Below are positions 22,001 through 35,100 of a DNA stretch of 64,000 nt, piece by piece. Made by a program: the position numbers and the translations under genes. The stretch lies in assembly GCA_036245805.1 (NCBI GenBank), contig BTRK01000002.1, positions 43,754,661 to 43,818,660 of the forward strand. The letters run 5' to 3'. This stretch comes from Pristionchus mayeri. Its lineage: Eukaryota; Nematoda; Chromadorea; Rhabditida; Neodiplogasteridae. How positions within the stretch are numbered: position 1 is the first letter of the stretch; every line of letters begins with the position of its first letter. Below the pieces are notes generated by a model, which worked only from the letters and a program-made list of their open reading frames with translations, was not told the DNA's origin and made no database searches.

Positions 22001-22900
22001 CTGGCATACGCTGAGTATGCCCACGCATCACAACCTCTGAGTTGCCATAACATGAATTCTAACCATGAACTTTCCTCCAAATAAATAAAGGATAGTGATA
22101 ATACTATGTTCTAACATATTTTCATAGCAAAAGCCTATTCATTACCTCATCGAATGCGAAATCGAGTCGTGACTGGCAGACGCTGAGTATGCCCACGCAT
22201 CACAACCTCTGAGTTGCCATAACATGAACTCTAACCATGAACTTTCGTCCAAATAAATAAAGGATTGTGATAATACTATGTTCTAACATATTTTCATAGC
22301 AAAAGCCTATTCATTATCTGATCGAATGCGAAATCGAGTCGTGACTGGCAGACGCTGAGTATGCCCACGCATCACAACCTCTGAGTTGCCATAACATGAA
22401 TTCTAACCATGAACTTTCCTCCAAATAAATAAAGGATAGTGATAATACTATGTTCTAACATATTTTCATAGCAAAAGCCTATTCATTATCTCATCGAATG
22501 CGAAATCGAGTCGTGACTGGCAGACGCTGAGTATGCCCACGCATCACAACCTCTGAGTTGCCATAACATGAATTCTAACCATGAACTTTCCTCCAAATAA
22601 ATAAAGAATAACGAGAATACTATGTTCTAACATATTTTCATAGCAAAAGCCTATTCATTATCTCATCGAATGCGAAATCGAGTCGTGACTGGCAGACGCT
22701 GAGTATGCCCACGCATCACAACCTCTGAGTTGCCATAACATGAACTCTAACCATGAACTTTCGTCCAAATAAATAAAGGATTGTGATAATACTATGTTCT
22801 AACAAATTTTCATAGCAAAAGCCTATTCATTATCTGATCGAATGCGAAATCGAGTCGTGACTGGCATACGCTGAGTATGCCCACGCATCACAACCTCTGA
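19081..22900. repeat. Higher-order repeats in the 172-bp satellite (5-mer and 10-mer)
   Basis: The diagnostic variant GGCATACGCTG (instead of GGCAGACGCTG) occurs at 19081, 20285, 21145, 22005 and 22865. The spacings are 1204, 860, 860 and 860, that is 7, 5, 5 and 5 monomers. A second diagnostic monomer (TCGAGACTGG with ACTCATCACAAC) recurs 1720 bases apart (about 19.93 and 21.65 kb), giving a 10-mer duplication on top of the 5-mer. Confidence 0.85.
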
Positions 22901-24170
22901 GTTGCCATAACATGAATTCTAACCATGAACTTTCCTCCAAATAAATAAAGGATAGTGATAATACTATGTTCTAACATATTTTCATAGCAAAAGCCTATTC
23001 ATTACCTCATCGAATGCGAAATCGAGTCGTGACTGGCAGACGCTGAGTATGCCCACGCATCACAACCTCTGAGTTGCCATAACATGAACTCTAACCATGA
23101 ACTTTCGTCCAAATAAATAAAGGATTGTGATAATACTATGTTCTAACATATTTTCATAGCAAAAGCCTATTCATTATCTGATCGAATGCGAAATCGAGTC
23201 GTGACTGGCAGACGCTGAGTATGCCCACGCATCACAACCTCTGAGTTGCCATAACATGAATTCTAACCATGAACTTTCCTCCAAATAAATAAAGGATAGT
23301 GATAATACTATGTTCTAACATATTTTCATAGCAAAAGCCTATTCATTACCTCATCGAATGCGAAATCGAGTCGTGACTGGCAGACGCTGAGTATGCCCAC
23401 GCATCACAACCTCTGAGTTGCCATAACATGAATTCTAACCATGAACTTTCCTCCAAATAAATAAAGAATAACGAGAATACTATGTTCTAACATATTTTCA
23501 TAGTAAAAGCCTATTCATTACCTCATCGAATGCGAAATCGAGTCGTGACTGGCAGACGCTGAGTATGCCCACGCATCACAACCTCTGAGTTGCCATAACA
23601 TGAACTCTAACCATGAACTTTCGTCCACATAAATAAAGGATAGTGATATTACTATTTTCTAACATATTTTCATAGCAAAAGCCTATTCATTATCTCATCG
23701 AATGCGAAATCGAGTCGTGACTGGCAGACGCTGAGTATGCCCACGCATCACAACCTCTGAGTTGCCATAACATGAATTCTAACCATGAACTTTCCTCCAA
23801 ATAAATAAAGAATAACGAGAATACTATGTTCTAACATATTTTCATAGCAAAAGCCTATTCATTAGCTCATCGAATGCGAAATCGAGTCGTGACTGGCAGA
23901 CGCTGAGTATGCCCACGCATCACAACCTCTGAGTTGCCATAACATGAACTCTAACCATGGACTTTCGTTCACATAAATAAAGGATAGTGATAATACTATG
24001 TTCTAACATATTTTCATAGCAAAAGCTTATTCATTATCTCATCGAATGCGAAATCGAGTCGTGACTGGCAGACTCTGAGTATGCCCACGCATCACAACTT
24101 CTGAGTTGCCATAACATGAATTCTAACCATGAACTTTCCTCCAAATAAATAAAGGATAGTGATAATACTA

Positions 24171-24263
24171 TGTTCTAACATATTTTCATAGCTCTGAGTT
24201 GCCATAACATGAATTCTAACCATGAACTTTCCTCAAAATAAATAAAGGATAGTGATAATGCTA
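24171..24263. repeat. 93-bp deleted satellite monomer (copy 1)
   Basis: This monomer lacks an internal 79 bases, so CATAGC is joined directly to TCTGAGTTGCC. It marks the switch between the two satellite subfamilies. Confidence 0.9.
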
Positions 24264-24950
24264 TGTTCTAACATATTTTCCTAGCAAAAGCCTATTCATT
24301 ATCTCATCGAATGCGAAATCGTGTCGTGACTGGCAGACGCTGAGTATACCCACGCATCACAACCTCTGAATTGCCATAACATGAATTATAACCATGAACT
24401 TTCCTCCAAATAAATGAAGGATAGTGATAATACTATGTTCTAACATATTTTCATAGCAAAAGCCTATTCATTGCCTCATCGAATGCGAAATCGATTCGTA
24501 ACTGGCAGACGCTGAGTATGCCCACGCATCACAACCTCTGAGTTGCCATAACATAAATTATAACCATGAACTTTCCTCAAAATAAATGAAGGATAGTGAT
24601 AATGCTATGTTCTAACATCTTTTCATAGCAAAAGCCTATTCATTACCTCATCGAATGCGAAATCGAGTCGTGACTGGCAGACGCTGAGTATGCCCACGCA
24701 TCACAGCCTCTGAGTTGCCATAACATGAATTATAACCATGAACTTTCCTCAAAATAAATGAAGGATAGTGATAATGCTATGTTCTAACAGATTTTCATAG
24801 CAAAAGCCTATTCATTACCTCATCGAATGCGAAATCGAGTCGTGACTGGCAGACGCTGAGTATGCCCACGCATCACAACCTCTGAGTTGCCATAACATGA
24901 ATTATAACCATGAACTTTCCTCAAAATAAATGAAGGATAGTGATAATGCT

Positions 24951-27900
24951 ATGTTCAAACATATTTTCATAGCAAAAGCCTATTCATTACCTCATCGAAT
25001 GCGAAATCGAGTCGTGACTGGCAGACGCTGAGTATGCCCACGCATCACAACCTCTGAGTTGCCATAACATGAATTATAACCATGATCTTTCCTCAAAATA
25101 AATGAAGGATAGTGATAATGCTATGTTCTAACATATTTTCATAGCAAAAGCCTATTCATTACCTCATCGAATGCGAAATCGAGTCGTGACTGGCAGACGC
25201 TGAGTATGCCCACGCATCACAACCTCTGAGTTGCCATAACATAAATTATAACCATGAACTTTCCTCAAAATAAATGAAGGATAGTGATAATGCTATGTTC
25301 TAACATCTTTTCATAGCAAAAGCCTATTCATTACCTCATCGAATGCGAAATCGAGTCGTGACTGGCAGACGCTGAGTATGCCCACGCATCACAGCCTCTG
25401 AGTTGCCATAACATGAATTATAACCATGAACTTTCCTCAAAATAAATGAAGGATAGTGATAATGCTATGTTCTAACATATTTTCATAGCAAAAGCCTATT
25501 CATTACCTCATCGAATGCGAAATCGAGTCGTGACTGGCAGACGCTGAGTATGCCCACGCATCACAACCTCTGAGTTGCCATAACATGAATTATAACCATG
25601 AACTTTCCTCAAAATAAATGAAGGATAGTGATAATGCTATGTTCTAACATATTTTCATAGCAAAAGCCTCTTCATTACCTCATCGAATGCGAAATCGAGT
25701 CGTGACTGGCAGACGCTGAGTATGCCCACGCATCACAACCTCTGAGTTGCCATAAAATGAATTATAACCATGAACTTTCCTCAAAATAAATGAAGGATAG
25801 TGATAATACTATGTTCTAACATATTTTCATAGCAAAAGCCTATTCATTATCTCATCGAATGCGAAATCGAGTCGTGACTGGCAGACGCTGAGTATGCCCA
25901 CGCATCACAACCTCTGAGTTGCCATAACATAAATTATAACCATGAACTTTCCTCAAAATAAATGAAGGATAGTGATAATGCTATGTTCTTACATATTTTC
26001 ATAGCAAAAGCTTATTCATTACCTCATCGAATGCGAAATCGAGTCGTGACTGGCAGACGCTGAGTATGCCCACGCATCACAACCTCTGAGTTGCCATAAC
26101 ATGAATTATAACCATGAACTTTCCTCAAAATAAATGAAGGATAGTGATAATGCTATGTTCTAACATATTTTCATAGCAAAAGCCTATTCATTATCTCATC
26201 GAATGCGAAATCGAGTCGTGACTGGCAGACGCTGAGTATGCCCACGCATCACAACCTCTGAGTTGCCATAACATAAATTATAACCATGAACTTTCCTCAA
26301 AATAAATGAAGGATAGTGATAATGCTATGTTCTTACATATTTTCATAGCAAAAGCCTATTCATTACCTCATCGAATGCGAAATCGAGTCGTGACTGGCAG
26401 ACGCTGAGTATGCCCACGCATCACAACCTCTGAGTTGCCATAACATGAATTATAACCATGAACTTTCCTCAAAATAAATGAAGGATAGTGATAATGCTAT
26501 GTTCAAACATATTTTCATAGCAAAAGCCTATTCATTACCTCATCGAATGCGAAATCGAGTCGTGACTGGCAGACGCTGAGTATGCCCACGCATCACAACC
26601 TCTGAGTTGCCATAACATGAATTATAACCATGATCTTTCCTCAAAATAAATGAAGGATAGTGATAATGCTATGTTCTAACATATTTTCATAGCAAAAGCC
26701 TATTCATTACCTCATCGAATGCGAAATCGAGTCGTGACTGGCAGACGCTGAGTATGCCCACGCATCACAACCTCTGAGTTGCCATAACATAAATTATAAC
26801 CATGAACTTTCCTCAAAATAAATGAAGGATAGTGATAATGCTATGTTCTAACATCTTTTCATAGCAAAAGCCTATTCATTACCTCATCGAATGCGAAATC
26901 GAGTCGTGACTGGCAGACGCTGAGTATGCCCACGCATCACAGCCTCTGAGTTGCCATAACATGAATTATAACCATGAACTTTCCTCAAAATAAATGAAGG
27001 ATAGTGATAATGCTATGTTCTAACATATTTTCATAGCAAAAGCCTATTCATTACCTCATCGAATGCGAAATCGAGTCGTGACTGGCAGACGCTGAGTATG
27101 CCCACGCATCACAACCTCTGAGTTGCCATAACATGAATTATAACCATGAACTTTCCTCAAAATAAATGAAGGATAGTGATAATGCTATGTTCTAACATAT
27201 TTTCATAGCAAAAGCCTCTTCATTACCTCATCGAATGCGAAATCGAGTCGTGACTGGCAGACGCTGAGTATGCCCACGCATCACAACCTCTGAGTTGCCA
27301 TAAAATGAATTATAACCATGAACTTTCCTCAAAATAAATGAAGGATAGTGATAATACTATGTTCTAACATATTTTCATAGCAAAAGCCTATTCATTATCT
27401 CATCGAATGCGAAATCGAGTCGTGACTGGCAGACGCTGAGTATGCCCACGCATCACAACCTCTGAGTTGCCATAACATAAATTATAACCATGAACTTTCC
27501 TCAAAATAAATGAAGGATAGTGATAATGCTATGTTCTTACATATTTTCATAGCAAAAGCTTATTCATTACCTCATCGAATGCGAAATCGAGTCGTGACTG
27601 GCAGACGCTGAGTATGCCCACGCATCACAACCTCTGAGTTGCCATAACATGAATTATAACCATGAACTTTCCTCAAAATAAATGAAGGATAGTGATAATG
27701 CTATGTTCTAACATATTTTCATAGCAAAAGCCTCTTCATTACCTCATCGAATGCGAAATCGAGTCGTGACTGGCAGACGCTGAGTATGCCCACGCATCAC
27801 AACCTCTGAGTTGCCATAAAATGAATTATAACCATGAACTTTCCTCAAAATAAATGAAGGATAGTGATAATACTATGTTCTAACATATTTTCATAGCAAA

Positions 27901-28000
27901 AGCCTATTCATTATCTCATCGAATGCGAAATCGAGTCGTGACTGGCAGACGCTGAGTATGCCCACGCATCACAACCTCTGAGTTGCCATAACATAAATTA
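24951..28000. repeat. Higher-order repeat of nine satellite monomers (1,548 bp)
   Basis: The variant ATGTTCAAAC occurs at 24951 and 26499, and GCCTCTTCATTACC at about 25661 and 27209. Both pairs are 1548 bases apart (9 x 172). The second variant recurs 516 bases later (27725), a further three-monomer step. Confidence 0.85.
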
Positions 28001-29251
28001 TAACCATGAACTTTCCTCAAAATAAATGAAGGATAGTGATAATGCTATGTTCTAACATCTTTTCATAGCAAAAGCCTATTCATTACCTCATCGAATGCGA
28101 AATCGAGTCGTGACTGGCAGACGCAGAGTATGCCCACGCATCACAGCCTCTGAGTTGCCATAACATGAATTATAACCATGAACTTTCCTCAAAATAAATG
28201 AAGGATGGTGATAATGCTATGTTCTAACATATTTTCATAGCAAAAGCCTATTCATTACCTCATCGAATGCGAAATCGAGTCGTGACTGGCAGACGCTGAG
28301 TATGCCCACGCATCACAACCTCTGAGTTGCCATAACATGAATTATAACCATGAACTTTCCTCAAAATAAATGAAGGATAGTGATAATGCTATGTTCTAAC
28401 ATATTTTCATAGCAAAAGCCTATTCATTACCTCATCGAATGCGAAATCGAGTCGTGACTGGCAGACGCTGAGTATGCCCACATATCACAACCTCTGAGTT
28501 GCCATAACATGAATTCTAACCGTGAACTTTCCTCCAAATGAATAAAGGATAATGATAATACTATGTTCAAACATATTTTCATAGCAAAAACCTATTCATT
28601 ATCTCATCGAATGCGAAATCGAATCATGACTGGCAGACGCTGAGTATGTCCACGCATCACAATCTCTGAGTTGCCATAACATGAATTATAACCATGATCT
28701 TTCCTCAAAATAAATGAAGGATAGTGATAATGCTATGTTCTAACATCTTTTCATAGCAAAAGCCTATTCATTACCTCATCGAATGCGAAATCGAGTCGTG
28801 ACTGGCAGACGCTGAGTATGCCCACGCATCACAACCTCTGAGTTGCCATAACATAAATTATAACCATGAACTTTCCTCAAAATAAATGAAGGATAGTGAT
28901 AATGCTATGTTCTAATATCTTTTCATAGCAAAAGCCTATTCATTACCTCATCGAATGCGAAATCGAGTCGTGACTGGCAGACGCTGAGTATGCCCACGCA
29001 TCACAACCTCTGAGTTGCCATAACATAAATTATAACCATGAACTTTCCTCAAAATAAATGAAGGATAGTGATAATGCTATGTTCTAATATCTTTTCATAG
29101 CAAAAGCCTATTCATTACCTCATCGAATGCGAAATCGAGTCGTGACTGGCAGACGCTGAGTATGCCCACGCATCACAACTTCTGAGTTGCCATAACATGA
29201 ATTCTAACCATGAACTTTCCTCCAAATAAATAAAGGATAGTGATAATACTA

Positions 29252-29344
29252 TGTTCTAACATATTTTCATAGCTCTGAGTTGCCATAACATGAATTATAA
29301 CCATGAACTTTCCTCAAAATAAATGAAGGATAGTGATAATGCTA
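29252..29344. repeat. 93-bp deleted satellite monomer (copy 2)
   Basis: It has the same 79-base internal deletion and the same breakpoints as the copy at 24171, so it is a copy of one event. Confidence 0.9.
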
Positions 29345-30892
29345 TGTTCTAACAGATTTTCATAGCAAAAGCCTATTCATTACCTCATCGAATGCGAAAT
29401 CGAGTCGTGACTGGCAGACGCTGAGTATGCCCACGCATCACAACCTCTGAGTTGCCATAACATGAATTATAACCATGAACTTTCCTCAAAATAAATGAAG
29501 GATAGTGATAATGCTATGTTCTAACATATTTTCATAGCAAAAGCCTATTCATTACCTCATCGAATGCGAAATCGAGTCGTGACTGGCAGACGCTGAGTAT
29601 GCCCACGCATCACAACCTCTGAGTTGCCATAACATAAATTATAACCATGAACTTTCCTCAAAATAAATGAAGGATAGTGATAATGCTATGTTCTAACATC
29701 TTTTCATAGCAAAAGCCTATTCATTACCTCATCGAATGCGAAATCGAGTCGTGACTGGCAGACGCTGAGTATGCCCACGCATCACAGCCTCTGAGTTGCC
29801 ATAACATGAATTATAACCATGAACTTTCCTCAAAATAAATGAAGGATAGTGATAATGCTATGTTCTAACATTTTTTCATAGCAAAAGTCTATTCATTACC
29901 TCATCGAATGCGAAATCGAGTCGTGACTGGCAGACGCTGAGTATGCCCACGCATCACAACCTCTGAGTTGCCATAACATGAATTCTAACCATAAACTTTC
30001 GTCCAAATAAATAAAGGATAGTGATAATTCTATGTTCTAGCATATTTTCATAGCAAAAGCCTATTCATTATCTCATCGAATGCGAAATCGAGTCGTGACT
30101 GGCAGACGCTGAGTATGCCCACGCATCACAACCTCTGAGTTGCCATAACATGAATTATAACCATGAACTTTCCTCAAAATAAATGAAGGATAGTGATAAT
30201 GCTATGTTCTAACATATTTTCATAGCAAAAGCCTATTCATTACCTCATCGAATGCGAAATCGAGTCGTGACTGGCAGACGCTGAGTATGCCCACGCATCA
30301 CAACCTCTGAGTTGCCATAACATGAATTCTAACCGTGAACTTTCCTCCAAATGAATAAAGGATAATGATAATACTATGTTCAAACATATTTTCATAGCAA
30401 AAACCTATTCATTATCTCATCGAATGCGAAATCGAATCATGACTGGCAGACGCTGAGTATGTCCACGCATCACAACCTCTGAGTTGCCATAACATGAATT
30501 ATAACCATGATCTTTCCTCAAAATAAATGAAGGATAGTGATAATGCTATGTTCTAACATCTTTTCATAGCAAAAGCCTATTCATTACCTCATCGAATGCG
30601 AAATCGAGTCGTGACTGGCAGACGCTGAGTATGCCCACGCATCACAACCTCTGAGTTGCCATAACATAAATTATAACCATGAACTTTCCTCAAAATAAAT
30701 GAAGGATAGTGATAATGCTATGTTCTAATATCTTTTCATAGCAAAAGCCTATTCATTACCTCATCGAATGCGAAATCGAGTCGTGACTGGCAGACGCTGA
30801 GTATGCCCACGCATCACAACTTCTGAGTTGCCATAACATGAATTCTAACCATGAACTTTCCTCCAAATAAATAAAGGATAGTGATAATACTA

Positions 30893-30985
30893 TGTTCTAA
30901 CATATTTTCATTGCTCTGAGTTGCCATAACATGAATTATAACCATGAACTTTCCTCAAAATAAATGAAGGATAGTGATAATGCTA
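30893..30985. repeat. 93-bp deleted satellite monomer (copy 3)
   Basis: It has the same deletion as at 24171 plus one private change (CATTGC for CATAGC). It lies 1641 bases from copy 2, which is nine full monomers plus one short one. Confidence 0.9.
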
Positions 30986-32017
30986 TGTTCTAACAGATTT
31001 TCATAGCAAAAGCCTATTCATTACCTCATCGAATGCGAAATCGAGACGTGACTGGCAGACGCTGAGTATGCCCACGCATCACAACCTCTGAGTTGCCATA
31101 ACATGAATTATAACCATGAACTTTCCTCAAAATAAATGAAGGATAGTGATAATGCTATGTTCTAACATATTTTCATAGCAAAAGCCTATTCATTACCTCA
31201 TCGAATGCGAAATCGAGTCGTGACTGGCAGACGCTGAGTATGCCCACGCATCACAACCTCTGAGTTGCCATAACATAAATTATAACCATGAACTTTCCTC
31301 AAAATAAATGAAGGATAGTGATAATGCTATGTTCTAACATCTTTTCATAGCAAAAGCCTATTCATTACCTCATCGAATGCGAAATCGAGTCGTGACTGGC
31401 AGACGCTGAGTATGCCCACGCATCACAGCCTCTGAGTTGCCATAACATGAATTATAACCATGAACTTTCCTCAAAATAAATGAAGGATAGTGATAATGCT
31501 ATGTTCTAACATATTTTCATAGCAAAAGCCTATTCATTACCTCATCGAATGCGAAATCGAGTCGTGACTGGCAGACGCTGAGTATGCCCACGCATCACAA
31601 CCTCTGAGTTGCCATAACATGAATTATAACCATGAACTTTCCTCAAAATAAATGAAGGATAGTGATAATGCTATGTTCTAACATCTTTTCATAGCAAAAG
31701 CCTATTCATTACCTCATCGAATGCGAAATCGAGTCGTGACTGGCAGACGCTGAGTATGCCCACGCATCACAACCTCTGAGTTGCCATAACATAAATTATA
31801 ACCATGAACTTTCCTCAAAATAAATGAAGGATAGTGATAATGCTATGTTCTAATATCTTTTCATAGCAAAAGCCTATTCATTACCTCATCGAATGCGAAA
31901 TCGAGTCGTGACTGGCAGACGCTGAGTATGCCCACGCATCACAACTTCTGAGTTGCCATAACATGAATTCTAACCATGAACTTTCCTCCAAATAAATAAA
32001 GGATAGTGATAATACTA

Positions 32018-32110
32018 TGTTCTAACATATTTTCATAGCTCTGAGTTGCCATAACATGAATTCTAACCATGAACTTTCCTCAAAATAAATAAAGGATAGT
32101 GATAATACTA
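32018..32110. repeat. 93-bp deleted satellite monomer (copy 4)
   Basis: Same deletion breakpoints. It lies 1125 bases from copy 3, which is six full monomers plus one short one. Confidence 0.9.
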
Positions 32111-35100
32111 TGTTCTAACATATTTTCATAGCAAAAGCCTATTCATTGCCTCATCGAATGCGAAATCGATTCGTAACTGGCAGACGCTGAGTATGCCCAC
32201 GCATCACAACCTCTGAGTTGCCATAACATAAATTATAACCATGAACTTTCCTCAAAATAAATGAAGGATAGTGATAATGCTATGTTCTAACATCTTTTCA
32301 TAGCAAAAGCCTATTCACTACCTCATCGAATGCGAAATCGAGTCGTGACTGGCAGACGCTGAGTATGCCCACGCATCACAGCCTCTGAGTTGCCATAACA
32401 TGAATTATAACCATGAACTTTCCTCAAAATAAATGAAGGATAGTGATAATGCTATGTTCTAACAGATTTTCATAGCAAAAGCCTATTCATTACCTCATCG
32501 AATGCGAAATCGAGTCGTGACTGGCAGACGCTGAGTATGCCCACGCATCACAACCTCTGAGTTGCCATAACATGAATTATAACCATGAACTTTCCTCAAA
32601 ATAAATGAAGGATAGTGATAATGCTATGTTCTAACATATTTTCATAGCAAAAGCCTATTCATTACCTCATCGAATGCGAAATCGAGTCGTGACTGGCAGA
32701 CGCTGAGTATGCCCACGCATCACAACCTCTGAGTTGCCATAACATAAATTATAACCATGAACTTTCCTCAAAATAAATGAAGGATAGTGATAATGCTATG
32801 TTCTAACATCTTTTCATAGCAAAAGCCTATTCATTACCTCATCGAATGCGAAATCGAGTCGTGACTGGCAGACGCTGAGTATGCCCACGCATCACAGCCT
32901 CTGAGTTGCCATAACATGAATTATAACCATGAACTTTCCTCAAAATAAATGAAGGATAGTGATAATGCTATGTTCTAACATATTTTCATAGCAAAAGCCT
33001 ATTCATTACCTCATCGAATGCGAAATCGAGTCGTGACTGGCAGACGCTGAGTATGCCCACGCATCACAACCTCTGAGTTGCCATAACATGAATTATAACC
33101 ATGAACTTTCCTCAAAATAAATGAAGGATAGTGATAATGCTATGTTCTAACATATTTTCATAGCAAAAGCCTATTCATTACCTCATCGAATGCGAAATCG
33201 AGTCGTGACTGGCAGACGCTGAGTATGCCCACGCATCACAACCTCTGAGTTGCCATAAAATGAATTATAACCATGAACTTTCCTCAAAATAAATGAAGGA
33301 TAGTGATAATACTATGTTCTAACATATTTTCATAGCAAAAGCCTATTCATTATCTCATCGAATGCGAAATCGAGTCGTGACTGGCAGACGCTGAGTATGC
33401 CCACGCATCACAACCTCTGAGTTGCCATAACATAAATTATAACCATGAACTTTCCTCAAAATAAATGAAGGATAGTGATAATGCTATGTTATAACATCTT
33501 TTCATAGCAAAAGCCTATTCATTACCTCATCGAATGCGAAATCGAGTCGTGACTGGCAGACGCAGAGTATGCCCACGCATCACAGCCTCTGAGTTGCCAT
33601 AACATGAATTATAACCATGAACTTTCCTCAAAATAAATGAAGGATGGTGATAATGCTATGTTCTAACATATTTTCATAGCAAAAGCCTATTCATTACCTC
33701 ATCGAATGCGAAATCGAGTCGTGACTGGCAGACGCTGAGTATGCCCACGCATCACAACCTCTGAGTTGCCATAACATGAATTATAACCATGAACTTTCCT
33801 CAAAATAAATGAAGGATAGTGATAATGCTATGTTCTAACATATTTTCATAGCAAAAGCCTATTCATTACCTCATCGAATGCGAAATCGAGTCGTGACTGG
33901 CAGACGCTGAGTATGCCCACGCATCACAACCTCTGAGTTGCCATAACATAAATTATAACCATGAACTTTCCTCAAAATAAATGAAGGATAGTGATAATGC
34001 TATGTTCTAACATCTTTTCATAGCAAAAGCCTATTCATTACCTCATCGAATGCGAAATCGAGTCGTGACTGGCAGACGCTGAGTATGCCCACGCATCACA
34101 ACCTCTGAGTTGCCATAACATGAATTATAACCATGAACTTTCCTCAAAATAAATGAAGGATAGTGATAATGCTATGTTCTAACATATTTTCATAGCAAAA
34201 GCCTATTCATTACCTCATCGAATGCGAAATCGAGTCGTGACTGGCAGACGCTGAGTATGCCCACGCATCACAACCTCTGAGTTGCCATAAAATGAATTAT
34301 AACCATGAACTTTCCTCAAAATAAATGAAGGATAGTGATAATACTATGTTCTAACATATTTTCATAGCAAAAGCCTATTCATTATCTCATCGAATGCGAA
34401 ATCGAGTCGTGACTGGCAGACGCTGAGTATGCCCACGCATCACAACCTCTGAGTTGCCATAACATAAATTATAACCATGAACTTTCCTCAAAATAAATGA
34501 AGGATAGTGATAATGCTATGTTATAACATCTTTTCATAGCAAAAGCCTATTCATTACCTCATCGAATGCGAAATCGAGTCGTGACTGGCAGACGCAGAGT
34601 ATGCCCACGCATCACAGCCTCTGAGTTGCCATAACATGAATTATAACCATGAACTTTCCTCAAAATAAATAAAGGATGGTGATAATGCTATGTTCTAACA
34701 TATTTTCATAGCAAAAGCCTATTCATTACCTCATCGAATGCGAAATCGAGTCGTGACTGGCAGACGCTGAGTATGCCCACGCATCACAACCTCTGAGTTG
34801 CCATAACATGAATTATAACCATGAACTTTCCTCAAAATAAATGAAGGATAGTGATAATGCTATGTTCTAACATATTTTCATAGCAAAAGCCTATTCATTA
34901 CCTCATCGAATGCGAAATCGAGTCGTGACTGGCAGACGCTGAGTATGCCCACGCATCACAACCTCTGAGTTGCCATAACATAAATTATAACCATGAACTT
35001 TCCTCAAAATAAATGAAGGATAGTGATAATGCTATGTTCTAACATCTTTTCATAGCAAAAGCCTATTCATTACCTCATCGAATGCGAAATCGAGTCGTGA

